Shown here in pieces: positions 11,836 to 24,635 of a DNA stretch of 64,000 bases. The DNA comes from Heterocephalus glaber (Eukaryota > Chordata > Mammalia > Rodentia > Bathyergidae), in the NCBI RefSeq assembly GCF_000247695.1, contig NW_004624742.1:7127817-7191816 (forward strand), in the 5' to 3' direction. Below the pieces are notes generated by a model. It did not search any database, was not told the DNA's origin, and saw only the letters and a program-made list of their open reading frames with translations. Within the stretch, counting starts at the first letter, position 1. Each line of letters begins with the position of its first letter. The translations under genes and the position numbers were made by a program.

Positions 11836-14703
11836 CATGGCTGGGTCATGAGCTTCCTAAGTCAAGCAAGGTTCCAAAAGTAGACTTTGTCAAGATCTGC
11901 TTTGGATTTCTTCTTAGGATGCTATTCCCTAGCAGCCAGCTCCAGGTTGAGGTGGGAAGACCCTTTACCACTGTGGCACTGTAAACTGGCCACAAAACTG
12001 CCACATAGCTTTTACCCCATAAGCCTGTTTTTGAGGGCATGATCTTGCTGGATGGGCCTGGTTTTCTAGCAAAAATATAACACTGACGCTCCCTTTTAAT
12101 TTCCAGTTTCTAAAACACATGCCTAACCAACCAGAATTGCTTACCAGACTCTCAGGTGGGATTCTCAGGTTCTTCCTCTCAAAGGGTTCTAAATGCAGAA
12201 AGGGCAGGGATGTCCTCAGAGGGCAGGGCACAGCCTGTGGTGACCCTGCCAGCTCCGTTCTTCCCAAGTACCTTGAGTTCATCCTAACGACTAATGTAAA
12301 ATTTACAATGTATTTGGTCCATTTTTATAAAACATTAAATCTATTTTTAAAAAGGAACCCTCTAAAACATGCTCTATTTACCCTAAAGTTTTAGATACTC
12401 TTTTGTCAGGTACCTTGAGAATAATCTATATACTTCGTCTGATGCAGAAGCACTTAACACAAATTAGATTTATTTTAGCTCTCTACCTAAGAATACTAAG
12501 GAGGTTTCTAATCTTTTTTGTTTTACCGTTCTCTCTTAGCTTCACTCCTCACAGCCATTTGAAATATCTGGGAGGGACCAGGTTTCTTTCCTTGCATTAC
12601 TGGATGGGTCAACAACGGAAGAGCAGCCTCGCCTTCTTCCTCTGCCTTGCCAGTTGCTACCAGTCTGGGGACGGAGAGGAAATGACTAAAAATTGAACGG
12701 AGGCTTCCAACAGGGCTGTGAGGAGATCTAGCCCATTTTTAGCACCTTTTAATGTGAAAATGTCTCTCAGCAGGACTTCCCCCTCGTTGTTTGTTTAGTT
12801 ATGTGATCAGGAAGTGGACACAATTTTCTTGAATTATTCCTGCCAGACATTAAATTATATCTCAAAGAGCAAACCTTTTGATTTTTTTTCCTTCACCATT
12901 TATTTTCACTTTTGTTATCACACCAAGGCTGATCTAGTTGAAGCCATTTTCTCACTAAATTCCAGTGGAAGCAGGAAAAAAAGAGAACTTGTTCAGAGAA
13001 TAAACAAGAGGATGGAGAAGCTTAAGACTATAAAGATGAAATTCAAACTTCAATCCAGTTAAGTTCCCTTCCCCTTCCTAAATGCCCATATAGAGCCAGA
13101 AGAGAAACCAGCCCAGGATAAGGTCACCCCAGAAGGTGTTATCTCAGAACTGCTGTGAGTACGGAGTGTGGTGACTGTTTTGTATCTGTAAGAAGTTGTC
13201 ACTGAGTGGTAAAAAGAGAATGTGGTGAGATCAGAAAAGAAAGAGAGAAATTATGCCCTGCCATGTAAAACTATTGAAGTTGATATTGGTTATAAACTGA
13301 AGTACTACTAAGCGGAGAAAAACATAAAGTATAATTTTACTGTGAAAAATCAATATAATTGGCAACTTATTGGGAGTTTTAAATTATTTCTCTGCTACTT
13401 CCAAGAACTGCCTATCGATGTCCAGTTTGAAGTCAATTTGCACACAAAGGTTAGTTAACTCATTCAGCAAAGCAACACCAATGGCTCTTGTGTCTCTGGT
13501 GCAGGTCAAGTACAAGGCCCAGAAATGGAAGATACATTATGAGAGGCGTCCTTTCACCTCCAGAGTAACCATATCCCCTAACCTGTTGTGGCCGAGATTC
13601 TTTGTCTGTAGTTATGTTTCTAATGATGATTGCTCTGGTTTGTCTTTGTTGTGGGAAAGAATTTATATGTGAAAGGCTGTTTGTTGATTGGAAACTATAC
13701 AGCACTATACATATGGGTCATTAATTTGTACAGTATGAAAGTGACCTACACCATCCCTACTCAAATTTGTCTAGAACCAAATGAAAAAGAGCATGTTGGA
13801 TATAGTTGGTTAGCACCAAATTCTGTTTTAGAAGGATAGAGGGGACATCCTAACTACTGAAATGCTTTAGCAAAAGATGATTTAGGCCTTCCCAGAATCA
13901 AGTACTGACATCCTTTTCATATGATGATGTGCACTTGTATCAGATGACTCCCTGTCCTACAGAAACCAATATTAAATTTGAAGCTTATTTTGTTATTTTA
14001 CTAGTTATATATTAGGCAACTTGCTAAACCTTTCTGAGTTCCCTTCTCTGGGAAATGTGCTTGGCAAAAACTATCTTGGAACATTTTCTAAGAATGAGAG
14101 ACATTGTGTGAAATACCTTTGCTTAGTAATTGGCACCAAATAGGTATTGAAAAATATGTTACTATCTACCAATTTCATAATATTGTGAGTAATTGAAGAC
14201 TGATAAGCTGTCTTCATTAAAGACTCAATCGGTGGCAATCAATCAGCTGGAAATTGAACCTAATGTTACTGCTCCTCCAATGAAAGAACTGTTTCTTTCC
14301 AGAGGAAAGAATTTGTGTACTACCCTTACCACACTTATTTGTCACCAAGATTTTAGTCATCCTTTGAAATGTATTTCTGAATTGTTGTTTTATTTCCATT
14401 CCTTATGATCTCTGCTTGAATTTATGCAGCATTTTACCCGATGCCTTTCTTTCAGGTTGCCTTTATCTACTCTAACTCGTAATCTTCCAGAGTAACCATT
14501 TTCCTGTCCTAGAATTTCCACTATCTACCACATCAACTTTAAATCCCCTGGCTATTTTTAAAGGCCTACAATCTGCCCTTTGTCAGAAGACCTATGGAAC
14601 CCAGAGGAGGAGATCGTCCTGTGTGTGTCACTGGGGCAGTAAAAGGAAACATGTAACTTCTGCAATTTCAGAGTCCCACATTTGTTCCCTCCCTTATCCC
14701 CAA
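11836..14703. other. Unassigned DNA, no supported gene
   Basis: Several short open frames occur: 11965-12282 minus (105 codons), 12403-12696 plus (97), 13370-13672 plus (100) and others. None shows a recognisable domain, signal peptide or codon pattern, and many overlap each other on opposite strands. I see no clear transposon. It is treated as non-coding. Confidence 0.35.
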
Positions 14704-14886
14704 ATAGTTGCTCTTTGCCAACGATTGCCAAACTTTTCCCATAAAAGGCCAAATAATAAACATTTTGAGCCTTATGAGCCATAAGGTGTGTCTCACAACT
14801 AATCTACCATTGTACTGTGAGGGCAGCCACAGCTGTCTGTGAACAAAGGAATGTGGGCTTTGTTGCAATAAAACTTAATTATCAAA
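14704..14886 (+). mobile_element. hAT-Charlie-type non-autonomous DNA transposon remnant
   Basis: The order gattgccaaacttttcccat, aaaaggccaaataataaaca, ttttgagccttatgagccat, ctgtgaacaaaggaatgtgg, gcaataaaacttaattatca matches a well-known mammalian MER1-group element (pattern 'caaactttttctgtaaaggg ... aataaaactttatttacaaa'). I cannot name the subfamily. The short overlapping open frames on both strands are by-products. Confidence 0.62.
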
Positions 14887-15044
14887 AGAGAGCTTTTCAA
14901 CCCCCTCCTCACACCACTGCTTTGCTCTTCTTGTACTTTTCTCTGTTTCCCAGAATGTGCCTTTTCTTCCACATAGACTGGTTCCATGGTTTGGAGATGG
15001 TCTGCATCCACCAGGTCTCATGTTGAGTCTTCATTTCTCAGGGA

Positions 15045-15440
15045 GGCAGTGCTGTGAAGTGGGGCAGAGCGCTCATAGAGAGGTTAATGCCACCTGTGTG
15101 TCTCAGTCCCTTTCTTATCCCTGGGACACAATATCCAACACTCACAATTTAAAGGAGAAGAGTTTCATTTTGTCTCACATTTAGAGTCCATGGTTGGCTA
15201 GCCCCAAGGCAGAAGCAGCATGGTAGAAGGGTCTGGAGGAGGAAAGCTGCTCATGTCCTGGCAGCTAGGGAGTAGAGAAGCTGGGAAGGGAGGTTTACCC
15301 TTCCAGGTCACGTAACCAATGACCCACCTCTTCCTAGCAGATGCTGCCTCATAATAGCTCTCCTGATTCAATCACTTTCCAAAACCCCTGTCTATGAGTG
15401 CATGAGGCTTTTGGGAGGCATTCTTGATCCAAACAACAGC
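15045..15440 (-). mobile_element. MaLR-type LTR remnant, antisense
   Basis: The plus strand contains gggacacaatatccaacact, an aggagaagagtttcattttg block, gagtccatggttggctagcc, gaggaaagctgctcatgtcc, caatgacccacctcttccta and a cttgatccaaaca ending. This is the same order of landmarks as the antisense MaLR LTR at 3285-3755 but strongly diverged. No internal sequence is visible. Confidence 0.55.
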
Positions 15441-16614
15441 ATGTGGAATGAGTTCTCACTCTCACAAGACTGGATTAGTAACTGCTGGAGAGGTGGTTTT
15501 TTAAATCAAGATTACTTCTTAGGTTTTATCTCTTCTTCTTATATAAGCTTTCCTTTTTGCTTTCTACCAAAATTGGAAGCAGCATGAGGCTATTAAAAGG
15601 TGTGACCCGCGTATTCTCCAGAAGCATGAACTAAGTAAGCATTTTTCTTCAAAAATTTCCCAACCTCAGGTATTCTGCTATAGCAACAGAAAATTTGTAT
15701 AACATACAAATTATTTTTTTTCTGACCTTGCCCGCAAAACTCTAGAACCTAGAAAGCCCTTCCTTGTAACTGTTCCAACACTCTCATCATTATCCTTGCT
15801 ATCTAACTCTTTCCAAGTCAGAGCCACACTAACATAACATTTAATTGTGTAAAATAATGACATTCATTACTTTTTGTTTCACATATTGTCTCCTAAATTA
15901 AGTGCTTTTTCTATATTTTCAAATATTGTGCTTATTACAGTATAATTACATGCTACAAAATAAATACAACTTTATTTTTTGACTGATGTATTACTCTATT
16001 AATTTGAACCCAAAACTTGGCAGAATATTTTGAATAATTTAGAAAGATCCAATGGAAAATAGCAGTTAAAAGTAGGAGCTAATGGTGTCCAGTAAAACCT
16101 AACTCAACCAATGTGTCTAGAATGTCATTTCTGTACTTTTATTTTTGATACAGAAATCCTTTTACAGTTTTCTATAGATTCATCTAAGGAATTACCTGTT
16201 TTGGAGCTAATCCTTTCCAATGTCCCACTTCCACCATCTTTGGCAGATGAATTTGCCAATGTTCCAAGTCTATGGAAAAAAGTTTTTCAGTTGGGGCAGG
16301 GTGGTTGAAGTATGTTAGGGCTTGTACAATATGAGTGCTTTGGAAGATGGTGTGATGTTGGCAGCACTTAATTGGTTCAATTTTCCCATATTTTTTTTTA
16401 TCTATTTCTTTCAAAAAGTTGTTAACATATGCACAAATGTTAGATATTTAGTGATATGAGTAAGGTTCAGAAAAGAAGTTTTGCTTAGGTATTGATTCAC
16501 CAATGTTGTTTCTTAAATACTATATTAAATTACCATGAAATATATTGGTCATATAAAACACATGAAGGTTAATAACAAGTAGCTTTTTCTTTTACTAATT
16601 AATAAATGTTATTT
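15441..16614. other. Unassigned AT-rich DNA
   Basis: No gene is recognised. Small open frames at 16111-16308 plus and 16184-16414 minus overlap and lack domains. Nothing else is supported. Confidence 0.35.
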
Positions 16615-17460
16615 TTGGAGCATTTTTATGTTCATAGCAAAATTGAGTGGAAAATGCAGAAGTTTCTCTATATCTCCTGACCCCATAGATGTACGAGCTC
16701 CCTCACTATCGACATCCTGCACCAGAGGGTCTATTTGTTACAAGTAATATGAAGGATTTTTTATTTAGAAAGATTCCAGGTGTACAAAAGGTATAAATAT
16801 AAGGAGATATAAAGGATAATATAATTAACTCCTGTCTATTCACCACTCATTTGTAGCCCTCTATGCGCACTTTTCCTCAATTTAAAGTTTAATTATTTTT
16901 ATACATTTCTTAAAGTTTTATTTCAGAAGTTTGAATACCTGAACAATACAGTATTATTCTGCATTTTTATCTTTATATAAATGATGTCATCTTTATATAC
17001 TACATAGCAACTTTTTTCATTCAATGTCATGTTTGTGAAATATTTCCATGTCAGTGCAGTAGCTCCAGTTCATTTATTTCCACTACTCTTAAGTATTACC
17101 TCTTTTGATTACACCATAAAATATTTTATTCTACTGTTGATGAAAATTTAGACTATTTCTCGTCTTTTTTTCTTGCAATTATAAATGAGACTGCTATGAA
17201 TATTTTAAACATTTTCCTATGCATATATGAAAGTGTTTCTTAGCAAGACATGCAATTTATGGATCATAGAGCGGTCAGTCATATATTCAATTTTACCAGA
17301 CTGTTTCTCAAGTGATTCCATTCCTATCAACAGTTTATTATAAGGTTTCTTTTGTCTGCACATCCTTGCCAACATTCAGAATGGAAAGGTATAGCCAGTA
17401 GTACAGATGGAATACAGTATTTTAATGTTACTTTGATTTGTTTTCCATTGTTTCTCAATG
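16615..17460 (-). mobile_element. Old LINE-1 (L1M-type) 3' region, antisense
   Basis: The plus strand shows the complement of an old L1 3' region: ctccctcactatcgacatcc, tgcaccagagggtctatttg, ttcattcaatgtcatgtttg, aatgagactgctatgaatat, atggatcatagagcggtcag, tgcacatccttgccaacatt. These follow the order known for L1M 3'UTR/ORF2 ends. No open frame survives. Confidence 0.66.
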
Positions 17461-18499
17461 ATCACTTTCATGATTATTTTGGTCTTTTGGGTTCTTATTC
17501 TTTGAAATGCCTCTTCACCTCTTTTGTTCATCTGAAAACCTCTGTTTCATATCACTTGCAACAAAACAAAGCAAAATACACCAAAGCCCACCAAAACAAC
17601 TTAAGGTCCATTCTAGAATCTAACAGTTATTTTATAGAAAATTCATCCTATCTAATCATATGCAGAGTGTGAAGGAGGAGAATAATGTGGTCTTGGCTGG
17701 AGCCCTGTGTGACACTTTGAATAGTCTGTCACCTCTCAGAAGGCTGGGCTGAGATGATAGCTAATCAAAGCTCCAACATGATCTAAGGACCCTGAACAAG
17801 GCACTGGGAGCTACAGCATTCCATGTCTGATAGGAATCAAGACTAGGTAAGAGGCTCCGATGTCTGGGATAAAACTGATGATTTAATAAGACTCTACGCT
17901 TTTACCTAGCTCTTTTCATCTGAAAACCTCAAGGCACTCAGGAAACATTAATTAATTAAGCTTTCCAGCAGCCCTGTGAAACAGATAAGGATCCACAGGA
18001 ACATACCTCTAGAGAAACAACATGGCAGCTGTTTAGAAACATGTAGGAATACTAAGTGGAAGGCAGTAAGGAGCTAAGACATAGGCAATTAAAAAATGAT
18101 AAAAGCACTTGGACATGGGGTTCAGTCTTGGAATTTGGCCCAGATTCTGTCACTGGCAGCTCTAGTGTCAGAGTGGTGAGAGCAGCTGAAAGCCCAGGTG
18201 GGACTTGACCATTTGAATTAAGTGCAACACTGCAGTGTTTCCTGAGATTATGGTTTTTGTTTACTGGACTTATTCTTTACAGCCATAAAGAACCATAAGG
18301 TATGAGCTTAAATTAAAAAAGGGTTTGGTAGGCCTAGCGAGGAATTACTAGATTTCACTGTTAAGGGAAAATAACATTAAAATTTATAGGTTATTTCTAC
18401 TCTGTGCCTAGTACCTTAAATATTATAATTTCATTTAATATTCATATATATATATTTCTAGTCTTCATATATATATTTATACAAGTAATACATTTTTTA
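17461..18499. other. Unassigned DNA with TA-rich stretch
   Basis: No gene is recognised. The 106-codon frame at 17352-17672 starts inside the L1 remnant and has no domain. About 18440-18482 has short TATATA runs. Confidence 0.35.
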
Positions 18500-19660
18500 A
18501 ATGAAAAGTAAAATATCTTTTCCCCATCACATATCATTCTTCTGAGTGTATTTCCAGAAATAAGTTTTTATGTGTACACTTATATGTTTAGAAATAGAAA
18601 TAACATGTATGTATATGTATTGTATATATGTATGTACTTTTTATTATATATGTATAATTTTAATGTATACAAATGGGGTTATACTGTCACTCATATCTAT
18701 CTATGTATCCATCTGTGTATATACACAGGCCGAGCTCAATCTCATTATTTTTGTTGAGTGTGTAACATTCTATTGTGTGAATGTATCAGAGCATATTAAC
18801 TGGTTCTCCTTAGTGGGCATTTGTATTATTTCCTGTATTTATAATTGCAAATAGCTTTAAGGATATTTCTGATTCTTGGCAGATGGTTTTGAATATATAA
18901 GTCCATAGAAAAATGTCTAAAAATGGAATTATTGTTAAAATATATGGATGTTTAGAAATTTGTAGGCATAGGTAAATCACTCCTCAAAAATATTTATAAA
19001 TTTATACTTTTATACCAATAACAGAATTTCCAACAAGAATTATAAGTTTCTTTTCCATAAACTATTGCCAGTACTGATCATTTGGCTTTTCAATTTTGCA
19101 AGGTGGTTTAAAAAGGGTATCTCTTTATTTTTATTTATATTTATTTAAATTTAAGAAATTGAGCATATTTTCATATTTATAGGACCTTTGTATTAGCTTT
19201 CCTATGACTTGTATGTTCACAGCCTTTGAGTGTTTTGTATTGCATTGTCTTTTAGAAATTGATTTATATAAAGTCTTTTTAAGTTGGAAAATCAGTTTTT
19301 TGCATCCATGTTGCACATATTTTTTCCAGGTATTTTGTCTTTTGACTTCATTTGTGCATTTTTTAATGCACAGAAATTTTATATTTCCATGTAGATTCTA
19401 TGTATATTTCTAGTACATTCTTTTAAAAATTGCTTCTAGCTTTTATGTCTTATTTACAAAGTTCTTTCCAATTTCAAGATTATAAATTTGCCTGTTTTTA
19501 TTCTAGTGTATTGCTTGTTTAGCATACACAAGGCCCTGGGATCCAGTCCCAGGACTGCAGAAAAGAAAATAGTATTATTTCAGTGCATTCTAGATTTTAT
19601 TTTAGTAACTTTTGATTCATCTGGAGGTTTTACTTTTTTGATGGCATAAGAAGCAATATA
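18500..19660 (-). mobile_element. Old LINE-1 (L1M/HAL1-like), antisense, with ID remnant
   Basis: The plus strand reads as the complement of an old L1. Landmarks are atgtatacaaatggggttat, tttttgcatccatgttgcac, tccaggtattttgtcttttg, caatttcaagattataaatt and ttttgattcatctggaggtt. The order fits the region coding the ORF2 C-terminus/3' end. The 94- and 61-codon frames at 18570-18854 are low-complexity and chance. An ID-like remnant lies inside at 19515-19570. Confidence 0.58.
19515..19570 (+). repeat. ID SINE remnant, older type
   Basis: Reads gcttgtttagcatacacaag, gccctgggatccagtcccag, gactgcagaaaag. This matches the 3' two-thirds of an older ID consensus (cttgcctagcatgcacaagg-type, then gccctgggttcaatccccag-type). 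It differs from the younger GGTACC-ending ID variant elsewhere in the window. Confidence 0.7.
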
Positions 19661-20169
19661 GTAATCTTGCTTTTTCTCCTATCACCGTTTCTCTTCTTTC
19701 TCTCCCTCCCTTTGTCATCAGCTAGCTGCTATCTTAATTCTGATTACTAACCTACCCTTACCCCAGTAATTGCAAATGTCTGCTTTATTCATATTAGTAT
19801 CTCTATCTTTGATGAGTGCTTACACTAAAAAAAGAGTATGACAGGGACAGGATTTGACTTCTTGTTATTTTAAAGTAAAAAACCTGAGTTTTTTCCCACT
19901 TCACCAAGTACATATTGGATTGTGTGACTCTCAGGAAAGGCATGTTTATATCCTGATTTAGACTTTATTTATTATTTTAATCCCAAACCATTTATTCATG
20001 CCATACTGTCATCATTGGTCCAGACATGACTTTTTAGTTAATTATTAAAATATACAGTGATAGGCCCATATACAACATGGAAACTAGAACATTAACAAAT
20101 GTGGTCTTTCTCTTTCTTGTCTCCAGTCTTCCCTTACATGATTTTATTATCCTGAATCTCGGTTTGATT

Positions 20170-20394
20170 CATCTCTTGTTTTAAAAAGAAATATAATTGT
20201 CTGTTTATCTGTCTGGTTATCTATCTATCTACGTCTATTTAGCCATATATTTTTCCTGAAATAATGCTTTTCAATGGTAGTTATTTTTAACTTTATAAAA
20301 GAGGTAAAAAAGCGGTATTAATATTTTGGGATTTACTTTTTATATTCAATGTTATATTTCTAAGATTTATCCATTTTTTGTTATGGTAAATTGT
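20170..20394 (-). mobile_element. Old L1 fragment, antisense piece
   Basis: The plus strand ends in the pattern ttcaatgttatatttctaag then atttatccattttttgttat, the complement of old L1 3'UTRs. It adjoins a piece in the opposite orientation starting near 20395. Boundaries are soft. Confidence 0.45.
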
Positions 20395-20645
20395 TATAAT
20401 ATTTTGGAAAACAATTGAAGTTGAACATTCAGACTTTATAGTTCATGAATTCCATTCTTAAGTTTATACACAAAAGAAACTCTTGTAAATGTATACCAGG
20501 AGATAAATAAAATAATGCTGATAGCAGCTTGTTTGTGATAGCAACACTCTAGAAATAATCCAAATCCTTTACAACAAGAGAGGACAAATCATATATTGAC
20601 ATTAAGGAATGATTTTATTTTATTTAAGAAAAACTGTAATACAAT
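20395..20645 (+). mobile_element. Old L1 fragment, sense piece
   Basis: Contains ttttggaaaacaattgaagt, gaattccattcttaagttta, aagaaactcttgtaaatgta, ccaggagataaataaaataa and gcttgtttgtgatagcaaca. This is the order of the L1M ORF2 C-terminal region in sense direction. Together with the preceding antisense piece it looks like an inverted L1 insertion. Confidence 0.5.
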
Positions 20646-21232
20646 TATGCTTATTTAGATGTATTCTACCAAATTTAACATATTAGAGACTATCACTGCC
20701 ATGTTTGCTCATATTTGTGTAGACTTAGAAGAAACCTCTAATTATCTTTGTTCATATATTTGAAGCTTGTTTAGCTATTTCATTGGTTAGCAAAGCTTCT
20801 GTTCTACATTGGTCTTTTAAAGAGTTCAAGCATATATATGTGTACTTCAATGCAATATTGCAGTATTTTATAATAAGCATTCATGCTTTTATAACGCAAT
20901 AATAGTGATCTGTACAAGTTACAAATGATAAGTGAATGTATAAGTAAACAACAAGTGAATGTATGATGCTATTACATGTTGATTATAGAGAGATTTAGTA
21001 TTCTTATATTTAGGAATATTGTTCAACATTGCTATTCAACCTTGCTGTCAAACTTTTTGATATAAAGGAAACTGATAAAAATACTTCACTATTTGCAGCT
21101 TCTTTTCATGGTAGATCAAGATTTTGTATATACTAATGAAAAACCTACCAAATTTGTAAATAAACTGAAGTTTAGCCTAATTTAAGTATTACTGCAATAT
21201 ATACCCGTGTTCCGATCATCTCCTACTTACCC
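20646..21232. other. Unassigned AT-rich DNA
   Basis: No gene or nameable repeat is seen. Confidence 0.35.
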
Positions 21233-21736
21233 TGTCAGTATGGGAACCAATACTCACCTTAGAGTTATAAGACAGCCAAACATGATATCCATCACTGCAC
21301 CTTGACAGTAGTTTATTAGTTAAATATACTCACAGGCCTGGGAAGGACAGAGCAGGACATAGAGGTCCCATGGGAGCTGCATTTGGGAGCAGACTAAACA
21401 AGTAGGGATGGTGGGAGGCAGGCTTTGTAGTAACAAGAGAATGAGGAGAAGTCCTGGTTTTTGTGAAAAGATGTGATTGGCTTGCTTGAACAATTTTGTG
21501 GGCTGGCAGGTAAGTGAAACCCAGTGGGTTAAGGACCAATGGAATGCACATGATCTGGATGATAGAGATACTAGCCAAGTGGAAGCCTTTTTCACTGGGT
21601 AAAAGACACTGTATTCAGTGAGAGATGGGAAACTTAAATCTCTGGGGCCCTGTGAGGCCCAAAGATACCAAGGTAGACATGAGGTTTTAGGCCTTATACT
21701 ACAATCTGCCAGTATCACTGTTTTAGTTCTTTGAAA
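21233..21736 (-). mobile_element. Possible solo LTR, antisense
   Basis: On the minus strand the segment begins TGTTTCAAAG (21736 downward) and ends TGACA (21233). About 110 bp before that end it has an AATAAA polyadenylation signal (gtgagtatatttaactaata then aactactgtcaagg), as expected for the R region of an LTR. A 139-codon open frame on the same strand (21320-21739) is rich in S, P and L and shows no domain, so I take it as a by-product. I could not find a matching target duplication, so the ends are uncertain. Confidence 0.42.
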
Positions 21737-21809
21737 CATCTTGCTTAAATCTATTAATTACTTTATAATGAGATGGTGTTATAAATATAAGATTTTGCAG
21801 TACTCTTTT

Positions 21810-21894
21810 TTTTTTGGTACCGGGGATCGAACTCTGGTCCTTGTGCTTGTGAGGCAGGTGGTGGAACCACTGAACTAAATCCCCGGCCCTTTTA
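21810..21894 (-). mobile_element. ID-type SINE, antisense
   Basis: The plus strand reads ggtaccggggatcgaactct, gtggaaccactgaactaaat, ccccggccc. It is flanked by an exact 12-bp target duplication CAGTACTCTTTT (21798-21809 and 21895-21906). Little decay has occurred in the duplication, so it is a young insertion. Confidence 0.93.
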
Positions 21895-21984
21895 CAGTAC
21901 TCTTTTCTGAAAAAGTAATAGTTTTATTGATTATACAATAGGCTTCTAAGTAATATATTGGTTTGAAAAATTTTTATTTTATAA

Positions 21985-22770
21985 AATATTTCTTCATTTT
22001 CTTGGTCTGAATTATTTTTGATGAGAAGTCTGTTGTCATTTTAATGATTACTTATGCAACTTGTCTTTTTCTGATTGCTTTTAAGATTTTCTTTTCATTA
22101 CAATTTTAAACAGTGTGATTTTAACATGTCGATATAATTTTATGCATGCTTCTTGGAGTTCATTAAGCTTCTTTGATCTTTGGATTTACAGTTTTCATCA
22201 GTTTAGAAAATGTTCAGCCATTATTTCCTCAAATATTTTTTCTATCCCTGTTTCTTACTTCCCTTAGAAATTTCAATTACAAATAAATTAGGTTACTTGG
22301 GGTTGTTTCTTTTTGTGTTTAATTTTGTACAATTCTTATTGTGCATCTTCAACTTCGCTAACCCCAATCCCCCATAATTTATAATATGCTCTTATCCCAT
22401 ACAAGCTTTTAATCTCATATATTGTAGTTTTTATTTGTAGAAGTTTGACATGGATTTTAAAATGTTCTAAGTCTAGTTAGCATGCTCAATTTTTCTTCTA
22501 GCTTCACAAACAAATGAAACAGTTATAATAATTGTTTTAATGTTTTTTCCTAATATTGTCTTTTGTATAATTTCCTGACTTGTTTTGATTGTTTACTTCT
22601 GCTCGTTATGAGTAATATTTGTCTTCCTCTGTGAGTGTCTAACAATTTTTGATTTGATGTTAGACCTTGAGATTTTTCCTTTTAGTGTGACAGATATAAT
22701 ATCTTGCTTTCAGTAATATACAACATGTCTTACTTTCAGTCAGGTATTTAGGCACAACCAAGGCAGTGCT
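21985..22770 (-). mobile_element. Old LINE-1 (L1M/HAL1-like), antisense
   Basis: The plus strand shows gatgagaagtctgttgtcat, ttttaagattttcttttcat, tcttggagttcattaagctt, aaaatgttcagccattattt, cctcaaatattttttctatc and further matches to ttagaccttgagatttttcc. This sequence of phrases is the complement of old L1 internal/3' DNA. It is heavily diverged and non-coding. Confidence 0.58.
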
Positions 22771-23164
22771 TATTCAGGAACATGCTTTTCTTATTGCTGA
22801 GGCAAAACTCTTCTGAGTACACTGCTGGACAATCTGCAAGTTACTGAGTCTTTTACTCTGGCTGATGGAAACAGGAACTATGCTGTACTTGGCCCTGTGT
22901 GAGGTCAGGTGTCGTTCCTTCCAATCCCTTTGAGTGGTTCTTTCCTTTGCCTTTGTTGTGCTGGTCAGTATTTTGCCTTTGCGCAAATAGAACTCTTTTT
23001 AGATCCTTAAAGTTCATATTCTTGCTCTTCCTCTTGTTCTCTCTTCTCTGGTGTTCTAGTCTGTGAATTCCAGTACACTTTAATATTCCTGAACTCCCGA
23101 TTCTTATTCCTTAATTCAGGAATACTGTTGAGTTCTGCCTAGTTCCATTTCATTAATTTGTTTC
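22771..23164. other. Unassigned DNA
   Basis: No supported feature. The 70-codon minus frame at 22774-22986 has no recognisable domain. Confidence 0.35.
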
Positions 23165-23425
23165 CTGATTACTCGATAAATATTTATTGAATAAGTTCCA
23201 GGCTTTAAGGATGGGGATAATAAGGACAGAAATGGAAGATATTATTTCTGATCTCAAAAAGCTGACATCGTGGTAGGAGACATAATCAGTAAAAAATTGA
23301 CTACAGTGGAGTATCAGGTATAGGAAAGTGCAAAAGAGGAAGTCCTCATTGACTCCTAAAAGCTAAGAGATTAGAGTAGATTCTGGAGAAGGTACTGCTG
23401 CACTGGGTTCTGAAGTCACATCTTA
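23165..23425 (-). mobile_element. LINE-2 3' end fragment, antisense
   Basis: The plus strand reads actcgataaatatttattga, ataagttccaggctttaagg, atggggataataaggacaga, ctgacatcgtggtaggagac and onward to a diverged ggttctgaagtcacat. This is the complement of the L2 3' end order (aataaatatttgttgaatga, ccagtgcctagaacagtgcc, aagctccatgagggcaggga). Confidence 0.62.
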
Positions 23426-23505
23426 CCTGTGCTCCTGGGATTCTATACATGTTTTACATATTAGTGCCTAATACGATGCCAGGAGCACCTGAGACCCTAA
23501 GAGGG

Positions 23506-23510
23506 TGCAT

Positions 23511-23560
<50 letters not shown>

Positions 23561-23566
23561 GTAAAT
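23506..23566 (+). repeat. (TG)n microsatellite
   Basis: An almost pure TG run of about 40 bp flanked by TATG variants. Read on the minus strand it gives the poly-His/Thr tails of the spurious open frames at 23454-23807. Confidence 0.97.
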
Positions 23567-24635
23567 ATGTGCCTAGAAGAAAATAGCAAGGGGAAAGGAA
23601 TAGAGGTGAGAAAGAATATGACCCACCTGAAATGCAATGAATCCAGCTTGGCAGAAGTAGAAGGTACACATTGCGAGAGTGGCAAATGGTGAAACTGGCT
23701 AGGGGGTTGTGGCCAGAACAGGAATTCCATGTGCTGTACATTATAGGGGGCCACTGAAGAACAAACAACAGAGCTGAAGTCGTCAGAACAGCTGCTGGAG
23801 AAAACATGCTCAGTTTTTGCTGTCAGACGTGGGTAAGAGTTGCTCTAGATCTGATGCACCCTTAGATCAGACTTCTTTTGCAAAGCATGGGCTTCTTTAA
23901 TTCTGAGTTTACAATTTCTCTTTTATGTTTTTTTCTGAAGAGAAATTTACTTTGGTGCATGACAATAAAATGCTGTCTGTATAACCACTTTTAGAATACC
24001 CTCAACACTGCCTGCCATAATGGTGTCTGCAGGAAGAGTGAATGGCTTTGTAACTTGCTTGGCAAACCCCCTTGTGCATGATTCCTCCCAGGTAGAGGTT
24101 TAGGGTGTGAAGGGTAAGCTTCATAGGCCTTGAATGTGCCTTTGCCTCCCTCTTTGGAGCCAGGGACAGTCTGGAAATAAATATCATTTTATGTTGAGTC
24201 AAGTTTAAAATAACATGCTTGGTGCCCAATTTACACCTGTGGGGAAGAGAAAAAACTTCAATGAGAGCTAATTGAATAGCTTTGCCCTGGTAGCAGGCAC
24301 TTGTGTTTCTGCGAATGGAAAGAAGGCCCCTGGAGAACCAAGAATCTAGTGACCTCAATTTCCCTGGGAACCCTTGCATTCTAGAGAAGCACAGGATTGC
24401 AGGGAAAATGTTTCCTTTCTTCTGAGCATGTGAAGTGTGTGCAGGATGAGCAATCTGTTACTTCTCTGCCAACTGCAGCTGTTCCCTCTGAGGTCTCATT
24501 GAGCTGTCCACAGAGGGCAGTTGTGGGGCATGAGCTACTGAGAGAGGATTCCAAAGCAGAGTACTACTATAAAGTCTTACCATGAAAGAACCAATCATGT
24601 GGTGGCTCTATTCACATTTTCTTCTTGTTGTCATT
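23567..24635. other. Unassigned DNA
   Basis: No gene recognised. The 125-codon minus frame at 24002-24379 has no domain and no supporting context. Nothing else can be supported. Confidence 0.35.

Noticed and set aside
12403..12696. Hydrophobic 97-codon frame as a small membrane protein
   Set aside because: It shows no conserved start context or family resemblance and is explained by T-rich sequence. There are no neighbours or splice signals to support an exon.
21320..21739. 139-codon minus open frame as a gene
   Set aside because: It coincides with an LTR-like segment carrying an AATAAA signal. The composition is S/P/L-rich with no recognisable motif.
23506..23566. CRISPR-like or other regular repeat array
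   Set aside because: It is a simple TG microsatellite with no spacers. No CRISPR repeat-spacer pattern exists in the window.
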